A DNA stretch of 64,000 nucleotides from Blastococcus sp. CT_GayMR19 (GTDB taxonomy: Bacteria; Actinomycetota; Actinomycetes; Mycobacteriales; Geodermatophilaceae): positions 465,336 through 529,335 of the forward strand of contig NZ_SPQL01000001.1 in NCBI RefSeq assembly GCF_004570385.1. Direction: 5' to 3'. The notes beneath the pieces were generated by a model, which worked only from the letters and a program-made list of their open reading frames with translations, did not search any database and had not been told where the DNA came from. This document shows, in pieces, positions 56,450-64,000 of the stretch (position 1 is its first letter; every line of letters begins with the position of its first letter). The position numbers and the translations under genes are program-made.

Positions 56450-59101
56450 GTGGGCGTCGACGCCATGCGGCTGACCGAGCAGGGCACGGCCCCCCGATCG
56501 CCAGGTCAGTCGCGGGAAGCGTCCCTCGATCCCCCTCGCGGACTGACCAGTGCGGAGGTCGACGCCCGCCAGGTCCCGGGAGGCAACCGGCTTCCGGTAG
56601 AGCCTCCACCGTCAGCGGTCCGCATGCTCGCGGCACAGATGGTGCACTTCTTCGCCCTCGTGCTGTGGGCCGCGGCGGCGCTGGCGGTGATCGGCGGCAT
56701 GCCGCAGCTGGGGGTGGCGATCGCCATAGTCGTCGTGCTCAACGGGGTCTTCTCCTTCGTCCAGGAGTTCCGGGCGGATCGGGCCGCCGACGCGCTGCAG
56801 GACCTCGTCCCCCATCGGGTCTCCGTGCTGCGGGACGGACTCCGCCAGGACGTCGACGCCGTGGAGCTCGTGCTCGGTGACCTCGTCCTCATGGAGGCCG
56901 GGGACCGGCTCGCCGCCGACCTCGAACTGCTCGAAGTGCACGGGTTGCGGGTTGACGAAGCGATGCTGACCGGGGAAAGCGCCCCTGTCGCCAAGGGGCC
57001 GGGCGATGCCGTCCACGCCGGCTGCTTCGTCGTCGAAGGCGAGGGCTCGGCCACGGTCACCGCCGTAGGTGGCAACACCCGGCTGGCTGGCATCGCGACC
57101 ATGACCCAGACGGTGCAGCAGGTGAAGAGCCCGCTGAGCCGTGAGCTGGACCGCGTGGTCCGGGCGATCACCCTGCTCGCCGTGGGTCTGGGGGTCGTCT
57201 GTTTCGGCGTCGGACTGCTGCTCGGACTGGCACCCGGCGACGGCTTTCTATTCGCCGTGGGGATCACCGTCGCCCTCGTCCCGGAGGGCCTGCTGCCGAC
57301 CGTGACCCTCTCGTTGGCGCGCAGCGCGCAGTTGCTGGCGCGCGGCAACGCACTGGTCCGGAGGCTGGAATCGGTCGAAACCCTGGGCTCCACCACCTTC
57401 ATCTGCACAGACAAGACCGGCACGCTGACCCAGAACCGGATGGCGGTGATCGAGGTCTGGACGCCGGTCGGGACGACGGCGGTCCACGGCCAGGGATACG
57501 AACCCGTCGCCGAGGTCACCGGGCCGGCTGCGGCGATCACGTCGACCCGGGAGCTCGCACGGGCGGCGGTGCTGTGCTCGACCGGCCGCATCCGGCAGCA
57601 GGGAGGTGCGTGGGTCGCCTTCGGGGACCCGATGGAGGCGGCGCTGGACGCCCTGGCCCGACGGGCCGGAGCGACCGCTCTGGAAGCCGCCGACCGACCG
57701 GGCACGAGACGCTTCACGTTCGATCCCCGCCGGCGCCGGATGTCGGTGCTCGTCGACGGAGTGCTGTACGTCAAGGGCGCACCGGAGTCCGTGCTGGACC
57801 GCTGCGCGCACGTCGAGGGAGCGGCCGAGGCGGCCGCGCAGATGGCCCGACGCGGGCTGCGGGTGCTGGCCGTCGCCGTAGGCACCGCGCCCGTTCCCGT
57901 CGGTGCCTCCGGCGACGATGCCGAGCGAGGGCTGAGCCTGCTCGGCCTGGTGGGCCTGGAGGACCCACCCCGACCAGGGGTGGACGCTGCCCTGGCCGAG
58001 TGCCGGCGCGCCGGCATCCGGATCGCGATGGTCACCGGAGACTCCGGTGCTACGGCCGAGGCCATCGCCCGAGAGACCGGGCTGTGGCTGACAGGCAGCA
58101 GCTTGGTGGTCGAGGGCCGGGACCTGCCTGCTGACCAGCACGCGCTCGCCGAGCTGCTCGACGTCGACGGGGCCGTGGTCTGCCGAGTCGCCCCAGAGGA
58201 CAAACTGCGGATCACCCAGTCGTTGCAGTCCCGCGGTCATGTGGTGGCGATGACCGGTGACGGGGTGAACGACGGCCCGGCTCTGCGTGCCTCTGACATC
58301 GGGGTGGCGATGGGCCGCTCGGGCACCGACGTGGCCCGCCAGGCCGCCGACCTGGTGCTGCTCGACGACCAGTTCGCCACCATCGTGACCGCAGTACGCC
58401 AGGGGCGCGCGACGTTCTCCAACATCCGGCGGTTCCTGACCTACCACCTGACCGACAACGTGGCCGAACTGACGCCGTTCCTGGTCTTCTCCGTCACCGG
58501 CGGCGCAGTGCCGTTGGCCTTGGGCGTCCTGCAGGTCCTGGCCCTGGACATCGCGACCGACCAGCTGCCGGCTCTGGCGCTCGGTGCCGAACCGCCTTCA
58601 GCGCGCGTACTCGACGGCCCGCCACCTCGACACCGCCTCATCGACCGCGGGTTGCTGGCCCGCGCCTTCGGGCTGTTGGGGCCAGTCGAGGCCACCGTGT
58701 CCATGACCGCCTTCCTGGCGGTGCTGCTGAGCTCGGGGTGGAGCTACGGGGAAACACCGTCGGCGGTATCGCTGGCGACCGCCTCGGGCGCGGCCTTCAC
58801 CGCCGTAGTGCTGGGGCAGGCGGCCAACGCCTTCGCCTGTCGGAGCAGCACCCGGCCGCCGTTGCGCCTGAGCTGGCGGAGCAACCCCTTGCTGCTCGGG
58901 GCGGTCGTGGTCGAGCTGCTGATCCTGGTCGGCATGCTCGCCGTTCCGGCGGTGGCGGACCTGCTCGGCCACCGGCCGCCCTCGGTGCTCGGCCTGGTCA
59001 TCGCCGGGTGTGCGGTGCCGGCCGTGCTGGCCGCCGACGCCCTCGCCAAGCTGGTGGCCGCTCGACGGGCACAGTCGAGGGCAGTCGCCGCCGACAACTG
59101 A
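56450..59101 (+). CDS. P-type cation ATPase, P2 class (CtpF-like)
   Basis: An 883-residue ion pump. TGES begins at Thr174 and the phosphorylated Asp321 is in CTDKTGTLT. KGAPE in the nucleotide-binding domain, TGDGVNDGPALRASD in the P domain and about ten TM helices complete it. No N-terminal heavy-metal domain is present, which with the P2-type sequence points to Ca2+, Na+/K+ or Mg2+ transport; the Mtb DosR-regulon member CtpF is of this class. The GTG is chosen for GAGGA 6 bases upstream. The 270-base upstream gap (56180-56449) holds no gene and no clear DosR site. Confidence 0.92.
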   Translation: MGVDAMRLTEQGTAPRSPGQSREASLDPPRGLTSAEVDARQVPGGNRLPVEPPPSAVRMLAAQMVHFFALVLWAAAALAVIGGMPQLGVAIAIVVVLNGVFSFVQEFRADRAADALQDLVPHRVSVLRDGLRQDVDAVELVLGDLVLMEAGDRLAADLELLEVHGLRVDEAMLTGESAPVAKGPGDAVHAGCFVVEGEGSATVTAVGGNTRLAGIATMTQTVQQVKSPLSRELDRVVRAITLLAVGLGVVCFGVGLLLGLAPGDGFLFAVGITVALVPEGLLPTVTLSLARSAQLLARGNALVRRLESVETLGSTTFICTDKTGTLTQNRMAVIEVWTPVGTTAVHGQGYEPVAEVTGPAAAITSTRELARAAVLCSTGRIRQQGGAWVAFGDPMEAALDALARRAGATALEAADRPGTRRFTFDPRRRRMSVLVDGVLYVKGAPESVLDRCAHVEGAAEAAAQMARRGLRVLAVAVGTAPVPVGASGDDAERGLSLLGLVGLEDPPRPGVDAALAECRRAGIRIAMVTGDSGATAEAIARETGLWLTGSSLVVEGRDLPADQHALAELLDVDGAVVCRVAPEDKLRITQSLQSRGHVVAMTGDGVNDGPALRASDIGVAMGRSGTDVARQAADLVLLDDQFATIVTAVRQGRATFSNIRRFLTYHLTDNVAELTPFLVFSVTGGAVPLALGVLQVLALDIATDQLPALALGAEPPSARVLDGPPPRHRLIDRGLLARAFGLLGPVEATVSMTAFLAVLLSSGWSYGETPSAVSLATASGAAFTAVVLGQAANAFACRSSTRPPLRLSWRSNPLLLGAVVVELLILVGMLAVPAVADLLGHRPPSVLGLVIAGCAVPAVLAADALAKLVAARRAQSRAVAADN

Positions 59102-59307
59102 AGGCGACGATGGCCTGCGGCGGCCCGCGGAAGTCGAGTCCGGACAGGAATGTTCACGCCTCGCGAACCGACGGCTCGGGCAGGTCAGTGAACGCCAGGG
59201 AGACGCACGGCAAGCCGGGCCGCAGGGCACGCGGTGGCCGCCCTGCCGACTTTCCGCCTGCAGCGGGTGCTGGCACAGTGGGCGGCGACTCGACGGCCGG
59301 AGCGACA

Positions 59308-60891
59308 GTGGCGCAAGACTCGCAGGAGCAGCACGCCCCGGCGACCTCGATCACGGGGGCGTCCCTGGGCACGATGCAGCGACTGTTCGACGCATTCCTC
59401 GACGTGTCCACCGGCCTGGACCTCGACGAGACACTGCGCCACATCGTCGAGGCCGCCGTCGCCTTGATCGATGCGCAGTACGGAACGCTGGGCGTCCTGG
59501 ATCCCGCCGGTGTGATGATCTCCTTCGTTCACGTCGGCCCGGATCCGGAGCGCGCCGCAGAGCCGCGACCACTCAGGTCGGTGGACCGGGAGACCGTCAG
59601 CTTCCTGAGCGTGCCTGTGACCAGTCGCGGTGAGGCGTTGGGGACCCTGTACCTGACGGCAAAGCGGGACGCGCTGTTCAGCGCCGAGGACGACACCGTT
59701 CTCTCCGCACTGGCCGGGGCGGCCGGCATCGCGATCGCAAACGCACGGATGTACGAGGCCGCGGAGGTGAGCCGCATCTGGCTCGCCGCGGTGACCGACG
59801 TGCGGAACGCGCTGCTGCAGGGCCGCTCGCCACAGGACGTCCTCGATCTCGTGGTCGACCGGGTGGCCGTGCTGACCGGCGCCACCGCGACGCTTCTGGT
59901 TAACGGCCCGGCCGACGCAGACGGTTCCTATGCGCTCCGGGCGTTCACCGGATCTGCTCCGCAGGAACTTCCCGGGGTGCAGTTGGACGAGCGAGCCGGC
60001 CCGGTCCTTAAGGCTGTGGCCGACGCAGGGGACGTCGTCCTCCTCGACATGTCCCGATCGGCGTCCTCCGGCGGTGCGGAACAGATCCGGTGGGGGCCCT
60101 GCATCGCCGTTCCGCTGCGCAGCGCGGTCGGTGGCGGGTCGGTCGTCATCGCACTGCGACGGGCCGGTTCACCGCCCTTCAAAGCCTCACTCGCCGCCCT
60201 GATCAGCGCCTTTGCCGACCAGACCGCACAGGCCCTGGACCTGGCTGCCCGGCAACAGGCGATCCGCCGGACCGATGTGACCGAGGACCGCGACCGGATC
60301 GCGCGCGACCTGCACGACCATGTCATCCAGCGGGTCTTCGCCGCGGGCTTGAGTCTGCAGAGCGCGCTGCCCCGCATCAACGACGCGGAGGCCTCCAGGC
60401 GAGTGCGCTCGGCGGTGGAGCAACTCGACGAGACCGTACGGGACATCCGCACGACGATCTTCGACCTGCACACCTCGGACAGTGCCCGGGACGGGTTCAG
60501 CCTCCGTCGCCGTCTACTCGACATCGTCACCGAGACGGCCGGCGCCGATCTCAGACCCTCCGTGCGCATGTCGGGTGCCGTCGACAACTTGGTTACCGGC
60601 GACCTCGCCGCTGACGTGGAAGCCGTCGTCCGCGAGGGGGTCAGCAACGCCGTGCGACACGCTCACGCGGGCGCGGTGACCGTCACCCTCGACGTCAGCG
60701 AGAACCTCGTGGTGGAGATCGTTGACAACGGCAGGGGCATCGACCCGGAGGCACCGCGCAGCGGTCTGCGGAGTTTGGAGGAGCGAGCTCGCCGCCGGGC
60801 GGGCGGGGTTTCGATCGTTCGCCTGGAGGACGGCGGGACACGCCTGCGCTGGCACGCCCCGCTGCAGTCTGAGCTGCTCAGAGGCCCGTAG
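59308..60891 (+). CDS. GAF-GAF histidine kinase, DevS/DosS-like
   Basis: A 527-residue sensor kinase. GAF-A (TGLDLDETLRHIVEAAVALI to GTLYLT) is followed by GAF-B (SPQDVLDLVVDRVAVLTGAT), HisKA_3 with His336 in ARDLHDHVIQR, and an HATPase with REGVSNAVRHA, DNGRGI and GLRSLEERARR. No TM helix is seen. Compared with Mtb DosS, GAF-A lacks about 25-30 residues between FVHVG and FLSVPV, the region that carries haem ligand His149 there. GTG 59308 has GGAG 5 bases upstream; earlier starts at 59188 or 59110 are possible. It is convergent with the response regulator gene. Confidence 0.88.
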   Translation: MAQDSQEQHAPATSITGASLGTMQRLFDAFLDVSTGLDLDETLRHIVEAAVALIDAQYGTLGVLDPAGVMISFVHVGPDPERAAEPRPLRSVDRETVSFLSVPVTSRGEALGTLYLTAKRDALFSAEDDTVLSALAGAAGIAIANARMYEAAEVSRIWLAAVTDVRNALLQGRSPQDVLDLVVDRVAVLTGATATLLVNGPADADGSYALRAFTGSAPQELPGVQLDERAGPVLKAVADAGDVVLLDMSRSASSGGAEQIRWGPCIAVPLRSAVGGGSVVIALRRAGSPPFKASLAALISAFADQTAQALDLAARQQAIRRTDVTEDRDRIARDLHDHVIQRVFAAGLSLQSALPRINDAEASRRVRSAVEQLDETVRDIRTTIFDLHTSDSARDGFSLRRRLLDIVTETAGADLRPSVRMSGAVDNLVTGDLAADVEAVVREGVSNAVRHAHAGAVTVTLDVSENLVVEIVDNGRGIDPEAPRSGLRSLEERARRRAGGVSIVRLEDGGTRLRWHAPLQSELLRGP

Positions 60892-60894
60892 ACC

Positions 60895-61055
60895 GGGCCC
60901 GGCGCGGGGCCTTCAGTTCGCTGAAGAGCGATCACCGCCTGAGTCCTGCTCCCCGTGCCGAGCTTCGCCAGCAGGTGGGATACATGGTTCTCACCGTCCC
61001 CGGTCGGGAACATTCGCTGCCCGATCTGCTGGCCGCACCGCCGCCGGATCAGGTC
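60895..61055 (-). pseudogene. Remnant of duplicated DevR-type regulator 3' end
   Basis: On the minus strand the fragment encodes [21 protein letters not shown], clearly the C-terminal HTH of the intact regulator ([20 protein letters not shown]). The homologous block continues upstream on the plus strand to 60851, within the kinase 3' end. It has no start, no receiver domain and several indels, so it is inactive. Confidence 0.85.
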
Positions 61056-61061
61056 GAAGGA

Positions 61062-61257
61062 TTAGCAGCTGACTTGCCACCGCGCGCGCAAGACCGGCCA
61101 GGCAGCACCGACGAGGACACCCAGCCCTGCCCCCCATGGTGAGACCAAGCGCTATGCCGGGTCCGCCGGCGACCACGAGCCCGACGGCCATCCCAATCCC
61201 CGCGACCAGTGCCACGCCGACACCCACTACGTCCCGCTGCGGCCTCGTGTCAGGCAC
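61062..61257 (-). pseudogene. Small membrane protein, likely frameshifted
   Basis: The frame starts MPDTRPQRDVVGVGVALVAG and encodes a hydrophobic protein up to a run of six G (minus strand) near 61130. One frame then reads into basic, non-membrane sequence. The neighbouring frame continues GLGVLVGAAWPVLRARWQVS and stops at 61062. The second reading gives a sensible 65-residue two-TM protein, so one extra G is likely. It sits between the two duplicated blocks. The function is unknown. Confidence 0.6.
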
Positions 61258-61330
61258 CGCCTCCCCACTCCGGTTGGTCGCTTCGATCAGGCTCCGGGAC
61301 GCGGCACGCCCCGCTGCACACCTGAGCTGC

Positions 61331-62011
61331 TCAGCGCCCAGTGGACCGGCCCGGCGCGGGGGCCTTCAGCTCGGTGGACAGGATCGCCGCCTGAGTTCTG
61401 CTGCCCATGCCGAGCTTGGCCAGGAGGTGGGACACATAGTTCTTCACCGTCTTCTCGGCCAGGAACATCCGCTCCCCGATCTGCCGGTTCGTCAAGCCCT
61501 CGCCGATCAGGTCCAGGACGGTGCGCTCCTGCTCACTGAGTCCGGCCAGCGGCCCCGCAGGCTCCGTGGCCCGGCGCATCCTGTCGAGCACCGCCGTGGT
61601 AGCAGCCGGGTCGAGCAGCGACCCGCCGGCGGCGACCGTGCGCACGGCCGTCACCAGATCCTGCCCGAGGATCTGCTTGAGCAGGTAGCCCGCGGCACCA
61701 GCGAAGATCGCCTGGAACAGTGCCTCGTCGTCGCTATAGCTGGTCAGCATCACGACCCCGAGGTCTGGCAGCTGGGCACGCAGGTCACGGCACACCGTCA
61801 CCCCGTCACCATCAGGCAGCCGGACGTCGAGGATGGCGACGTCCGGACGCAGTGCCGGCACCCGGCTGATCGCCTCAGCCGCGTTCTTCCCCTCGCCGAC
61901 CACGGTGATGTCCGGATGGCCAGAGAGGATGTCGGCGACCCCACGCCGAACCACCTCGTGGTCGTCGAGCAAGAAGACCCGGATCGCCGGCGGCTGTGCG
62001 GTGCTGCTCAT
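61331..62011 (-). CDS. devR: DevR/DosR-type NarL-family response regulator
   Basis: A 226-residue regulator. The receiver domain has Asp16/Asp17, phosphorylated Asp62 ([12 protein letters not shown]), Thr90 and Lys112. The LuxR-type HTH ([20 protein letters not shown], then [20 protein letters not shown]) is nearly identical in the recognition helix to Mtb DevR, as is the C-terminal [12 protein letters not shown]. The ATG at 62011 has AGGAG 4 bases upstream. It is convergent with its likely partner kinase and divergent from a membrane gene, with paired DosR-like boxes between. It probably controls the island and itself. Confidence 0.92.
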   Translation of the reverse strand: MSSTAQPPAIRVFLLDDHEVVRRGVADILSGHPDITVVGEGKNAAEAISRVPALRPDVAILDVRLPDGDGVTVCRDLRAQLPDLGVVMLTSYSDDEALFQAIFAGAAGYLLKQILGQDLVTAVRTVAAGGSLLDPAATTAVLDRMRRATEPAGPLAGLSEQERTVLDLIGEGLTNRQIGERMFLAEKTVKNYVSHLLAKLGMGSRTQAAILSTELKAPAPGRSTGR

Positions 62012-62101
62012 GACGCTCCTCGGCCGCGCGAAGGACCCTCGCGGGTGCGCGGGCTCGGAACGCGGGGCAACCGGGCTCCACGCTAGTCGTGCGCCGGGCT
62101 C

Positions 62102-62138
62102 GGGACGTTGGTCCACCCTGCCGGGGACCGGGGACCCG
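62102..62138. promoter_or_regulatory. Paired DosR-box-like sites
   Basis: GGGACGTTGGTCCAC (62102-62116) and GGGACCGGGGACCCG (62124-62138) each match 9 of 12 fixed DosR positions. Their starts are 22 bases apart, two helical turns, so dimers would bind the same face. They lie in the divergent spacer between the regulator (start 62011) and the membrane gene (start 62188). Confidence 0.5.
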
Positions 62139-62187
62139 TCCGCAGCACGCCCGGAGCGGCCCAGGATGACGCCGTGACCCGAAACCG

Positions 62188-63147
62188 ATGTCGTCGATGA
62201 CCGAGCCGACCGCTGCGGCCGGGAGCACCGCGGTGCCCGTCCACGAGGCCGCAGCGGCACACCGGTCCGATGACCGCACGCTGGCAGTCCTGCTCTTCGC
62301 CGAGGGGACCCTGGTGACGACCGCCGCTGTGCTGGGGCCGCTGGTACTCGACGTGCTGCACTACCGGACCTCCGCGTCGGGGCTGGACCAGATCCGCGGC
62401 TCCGATCTCGCCGCGCTCACCGTCATGGCCCCCCTCTGCGTCTGGATCGGCACGTTGGCCCGGGGCGGTCACCCGGCAGCGCCGCTGCTGGCCATGGCGC
62501 CCGCCGGGTTCAGCGTCTACATCTGGACGCAGCTCCTGTTCGGCAACGAGTGGGGTCGGCTGCCCGGCAACGTCGAGTGGTTCGCCCCCCTCCTGCTCGC
62601 GGTCGTGGGCGTCGGGGTGGCGGTAGCCATCCGGGCGACCCGCGCGCTGCGCGGCCAGCCCCCACTCCCGTGGAGCCGCCGGATGGAGCGGGCCACCGGC
62701 GTCCTGCTGCTGGCAGTGGCCGGCTTCGTCGCCGTCGGCATCCACCTTGCCGAGCTGATCGACGCGCTCCGCGACCACCCCGTCGGCACCGGGCTGCTCG
62801 GCACGCCCAACGCGTTCTGGCTGATCAAGATGATGGACCTGGGGATCATCGCGCCGGCTTCGCTGCTCATGGGCATCGGGCTGCTGCGCGGCCACTCCTG
62901 GGCGAGGGCCCCGGCTGCCGCCGTGCTGGGCGGGTACGCACTACTGGGCTGGTCGGTGGCCGCCATGGGCTGGAGCATGGTGCGCGGCGGTGCCGACGAC
63001 GCCTCCCCCGGCCTCGCCGTCGGAGCGACGGCCATCGCGGCCGCCGTGACCGGATACGCCGTCGCCCTCTACCGCCCCCTGTTCCGGCGAGGCCCGGCGA
63101 TCTCCGTCCGCCGGCCCTCCCCCGCCGCGCCCAGCCGTCACCCGTGA
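62188..63147 (+). CDS. Polytopic membrane protein, unknown
   Basis: A 319-residue protein with about eight TM helices ([57 protein letters not shown] and others) and no motif I can name. A polar N-terminal tail of about 28 residues precedes the first helix. The start is ATG 62188; a second ATG three codons later is possible. The stop overlaps the SRPBCC gene start (GTGA), so the two are coupled. The paired DosR-like sites upstream suggest the same control as the regulator. Confidence 0.75.
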   Translation: MSSMTEPTAAAGSTAVPVHEAAAAHRSDDRTLAVLLFAEGTLVTTAAVLGPLVLDVLHYRTSASGLDQIRGSDLAALTVMAPLCVWIGTLARGGHPAAPLLAMAPAGFSVYIWTQLLFGNEWGRLPGNVEWFAPLLLAVVGVGVAVAIRATRALRGQPPLPWSRRMERATGVLLLAVAGFVAVGIHLAELIDALRDHPVGTGLLGTPNAFWLIKMMDLGIIAPASLLMGIGLLRGHSWARAPAAAVLGGYALLGWSVAAMGWSMVRGGADDASPGLAVGATAIAAAVTGYAVALYRPLFRRGPAISVRRPSPAAPSRHP

Positions 63148-63806
63148 CAGCTGCCCTGATCCGCCGCTCTGTCGTCGTCGGTGCCGCTCTGGCCTACGCC
63201 GTCCTCCTCCGACCGCGGTTGCTGACCTGGGGGGCCACCCGCACCGAGGCGATGGCCGCACTCCCCGGCGACGACATCGTCCGAGCACGGTGGCGGACCA
63301 CCCGGGCGATCACGATCAGCGCGACGGCGGCGGACATATGGCCCTGGCTCGTGCAGATGGGCTTCGGCCGCGCCGGCTGGTACAGCTACGACTGGCTCGA
63401 GCGACTGGCCGGCGCGGGCGACTTCGCCGAGGGCGGATCCGCCCGCAGCGTCCTGCCGCAGTTCCAGGCGCTGGCCGTCGGTGACACCGTGCCTCTCAGC
63501 CCGGTGGGCGGCATGACCGCGGCCGTCGTGGACCCGCCCCGCGCGCTGGTGCTGCGGATGGGGATGAGCGTGCTGACCGGCGCTCCGGCCCGGGTGGAAG
63601 ACCGCGCGATACTTGACTGGACGTGGGCATTCGTCGTCGTTCCCGTCGGGTCGCGGTCGAGCCGGTTGTTCGTCCGGGCGCGAGCGGACTATCGCCCCCG
63701 CGCGATCGGACTGCTCATCCCACTCCTGTTGGAGCCGGTGCACCTGCTGATGGAACGGGCGATGCTGCTGGGTGTACGCCGTCGAGTCCAAGGCGCCCCC
63801 TGGTGA
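63144..63806 (+). CDS. SRPBCC-domain protein with N-terminal anchor
   Basis: A 220-residue protein. An N-terminal hydrophobic stretch (RRSVVVGAALAYAVLLRP) probably anchors it. The START-like domain (RAITISATAADIWPWLVQMG, GRAGWYSYDWLERL) closely resembles the larger SRPBCC protein at 55.1-56.2 kb. The C-terminal LIPLLLEPVHLLMERAMLLG is amphipathic or membrane-associated. The GTG start is coupled to the upstream membrane gene by a 4-base overlap. The ligand is unknown. Confidence 0.8.
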   Translation: MTAALIRRSVVVGAALAYAVLLRPRLLTWGATRTEAMAALPGDDIVRARWRTTRAITISATAADIWPWLVQMGFGRAGWYSYDWLERLAGAGDFAEGGSARSVLPQFQALAVGDTVPLSPVGGMTAAVVDPPRALVLRMGMSVLTGAPARVEDRAILDWTWAFVVVPVGSRSSRLFVRARADYRPRAIGLLIPLLLEPVHLLMERAMLLGVRRRVQGAPW

Positions 63807-63873
63807 CGGCGACGAGGACCAGCACCGCGGTCAGGTACGTGCCCAGGATCGCCCAGTCCGGCGCATCGAGGAC
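63807..63873 (-). pseudogene. Possible symporter fragment cut by an IS
   Basis: On the minus strand the sequence directly abutting the IS end encodes LDAPDWAILGTYLTAVLVLV, which resembles the first TM helix of sodium:solute symporters. After AVTRG the frame no longer looks like a transporter and overlaps the SRPBCC gene. No start codon remains on the IS side. This reading rests on about 22 residues only. Confidence 0.35.
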
Positions 63874-64000
63874 GGCCCTGTCAGATGGTCTGTGTAAGAG
63901 CTCGTGGTCCGAGCCTGAGGTTGGTGCCTCAGTTGGGAGCACGCTGTGACTGTGACCGATGACGATTCGGTGGCTGATGGTTCGGGGTTCGGTCCTCCGG
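63874..64000 (+). mobile_element. Left end of an IS256-type insertion sequence
   Basis: The terminal sequence GGCCCTGTCAGATGGTCTGT, followed by GTAAGAG, has the CTGTCAG...TGTGTAA character of IS256-family inverted repeats. A transposase-like start follows 72 bases inside. The right end lies beyond the window, so the inverted repeat and target duplication cannot be confirmed. Confidence 0.6.
63946..64000 (+). CDS. IS256-family transposase, 5' end only
   Basis: GTG 63946 is preceded by GGGAG at 6 bases and opens a frame reading MTVTDDDSVADGSGFGPP to the window edge. This N-terminus resembles actinobacterial mutator-type (IS256) transposases. With 18 residues visible the call depends mainly on the adjacent terminal repeat. 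Confidence 0.55.
   Translation, partial: MTVTDDDSVADGSGFGPP

Larger units (their letters stand above)
60851..61518. repeat. Imperfect duplication of kinase/regulator junction
   Basis: Block 1 (60851-61055) and block 2 (61303 to about 61518) are similar throughout. Both begin GGCACGCCCCGCTGCA from the kinase end, continue through CTGAGCTGCTCAG, and then run through the regulator 3' coding sequence to GATCAGGTC. Block 2 is the functional regulator end. The 250 bases between them carry a small membrane gene. Confidence 0.85.

Overview
The window is a very GC-rich, gene-dense actinobacterial chromosome segment. The run lepA, rpsT, holA, comEC/comEA, degV, rsfS, nadD, proA, proB, obg, rpmA, rplU, rne, TIGR03936/TIGR03960, ndk, DUF4233, folC, clpX, clpP, clpP, tig is the order known from Mycobacterium and its relatives. 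Frequent GTG starts and many 1-4 nt start/stop overlaps fit the same group. I think Geodermatophilaceae or a close family is most likely, but this is an inference from style and not a phylogenetic placement.

Region 1 (1-44.9 kb) is core chromosome. It holds an MFS exporter and an LppX/LprG-like lipoprotein, a MOSC protein coupled to lepA, the translation/replication/competence block (rpsT, holA, comEC, comEA), two unknown small membrane genes, degV, a phosphatase-rsfS-nadD operon, a MoxR/VWA pair and the split proline genes. Next come obg-rpmA-rplU-rne, a B12-type radical SAM pair, ndk-DUF4233-folC, valS, clpX-clpP-clpP-tig and tRNA-Pro(UGG). The block ends with an esterase, a secreted SMP-30-like protein, a cobalamin-binding protein and tRNA-Gly(UCC). 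Two departures stand out. valS is of the archaeal-like class and is inverted relative to folC. Beside it lies a frameshifted AbiEi/DUF559 nuclease gene bracketed by two 55-bp nested palindromes.

Region 2 (about 44.9-63.8 kb), downstream of tRNA-Gly, is an accessory stress or hypoxia island. It encodes a pyridoxamine-oxidase-fold protein, two decayed ABC exporter loci, a flavodoxin-like protein, a zinc alcohol dehydrogenase, a CBS-BON protein, an F420-type nitroreductase, a PLDc_N membrane protein, SRPBCC proteins, a P2-type cation ATPase, a GAF-GAF histidine kinase and a DevR/DosR-type regulator. This repertoire resembles the mycobacterial DosR dormancy regulon. DosR-box-like palindromes lie upstream of several of the genes. 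The kinase lacks the segment that carries the haem ligand in DosS. The kinase/regulator junction has been duplicated, leaving a regulator remnant.

Region 3 (63.87-64.0 kb) is the left end of an IS256-type element that appears to cut a symporter-like gene.

Several reading frames are broken by single-base changes, almost all in G or C runs: the DUF559 gene, both ABC loci, a small membrane gene and probably the comEC 3' end. Apart from comEC, every housekeeping gene is intact, so true decay of dispensable genes is plausible, although assembly error cannot be excluded.
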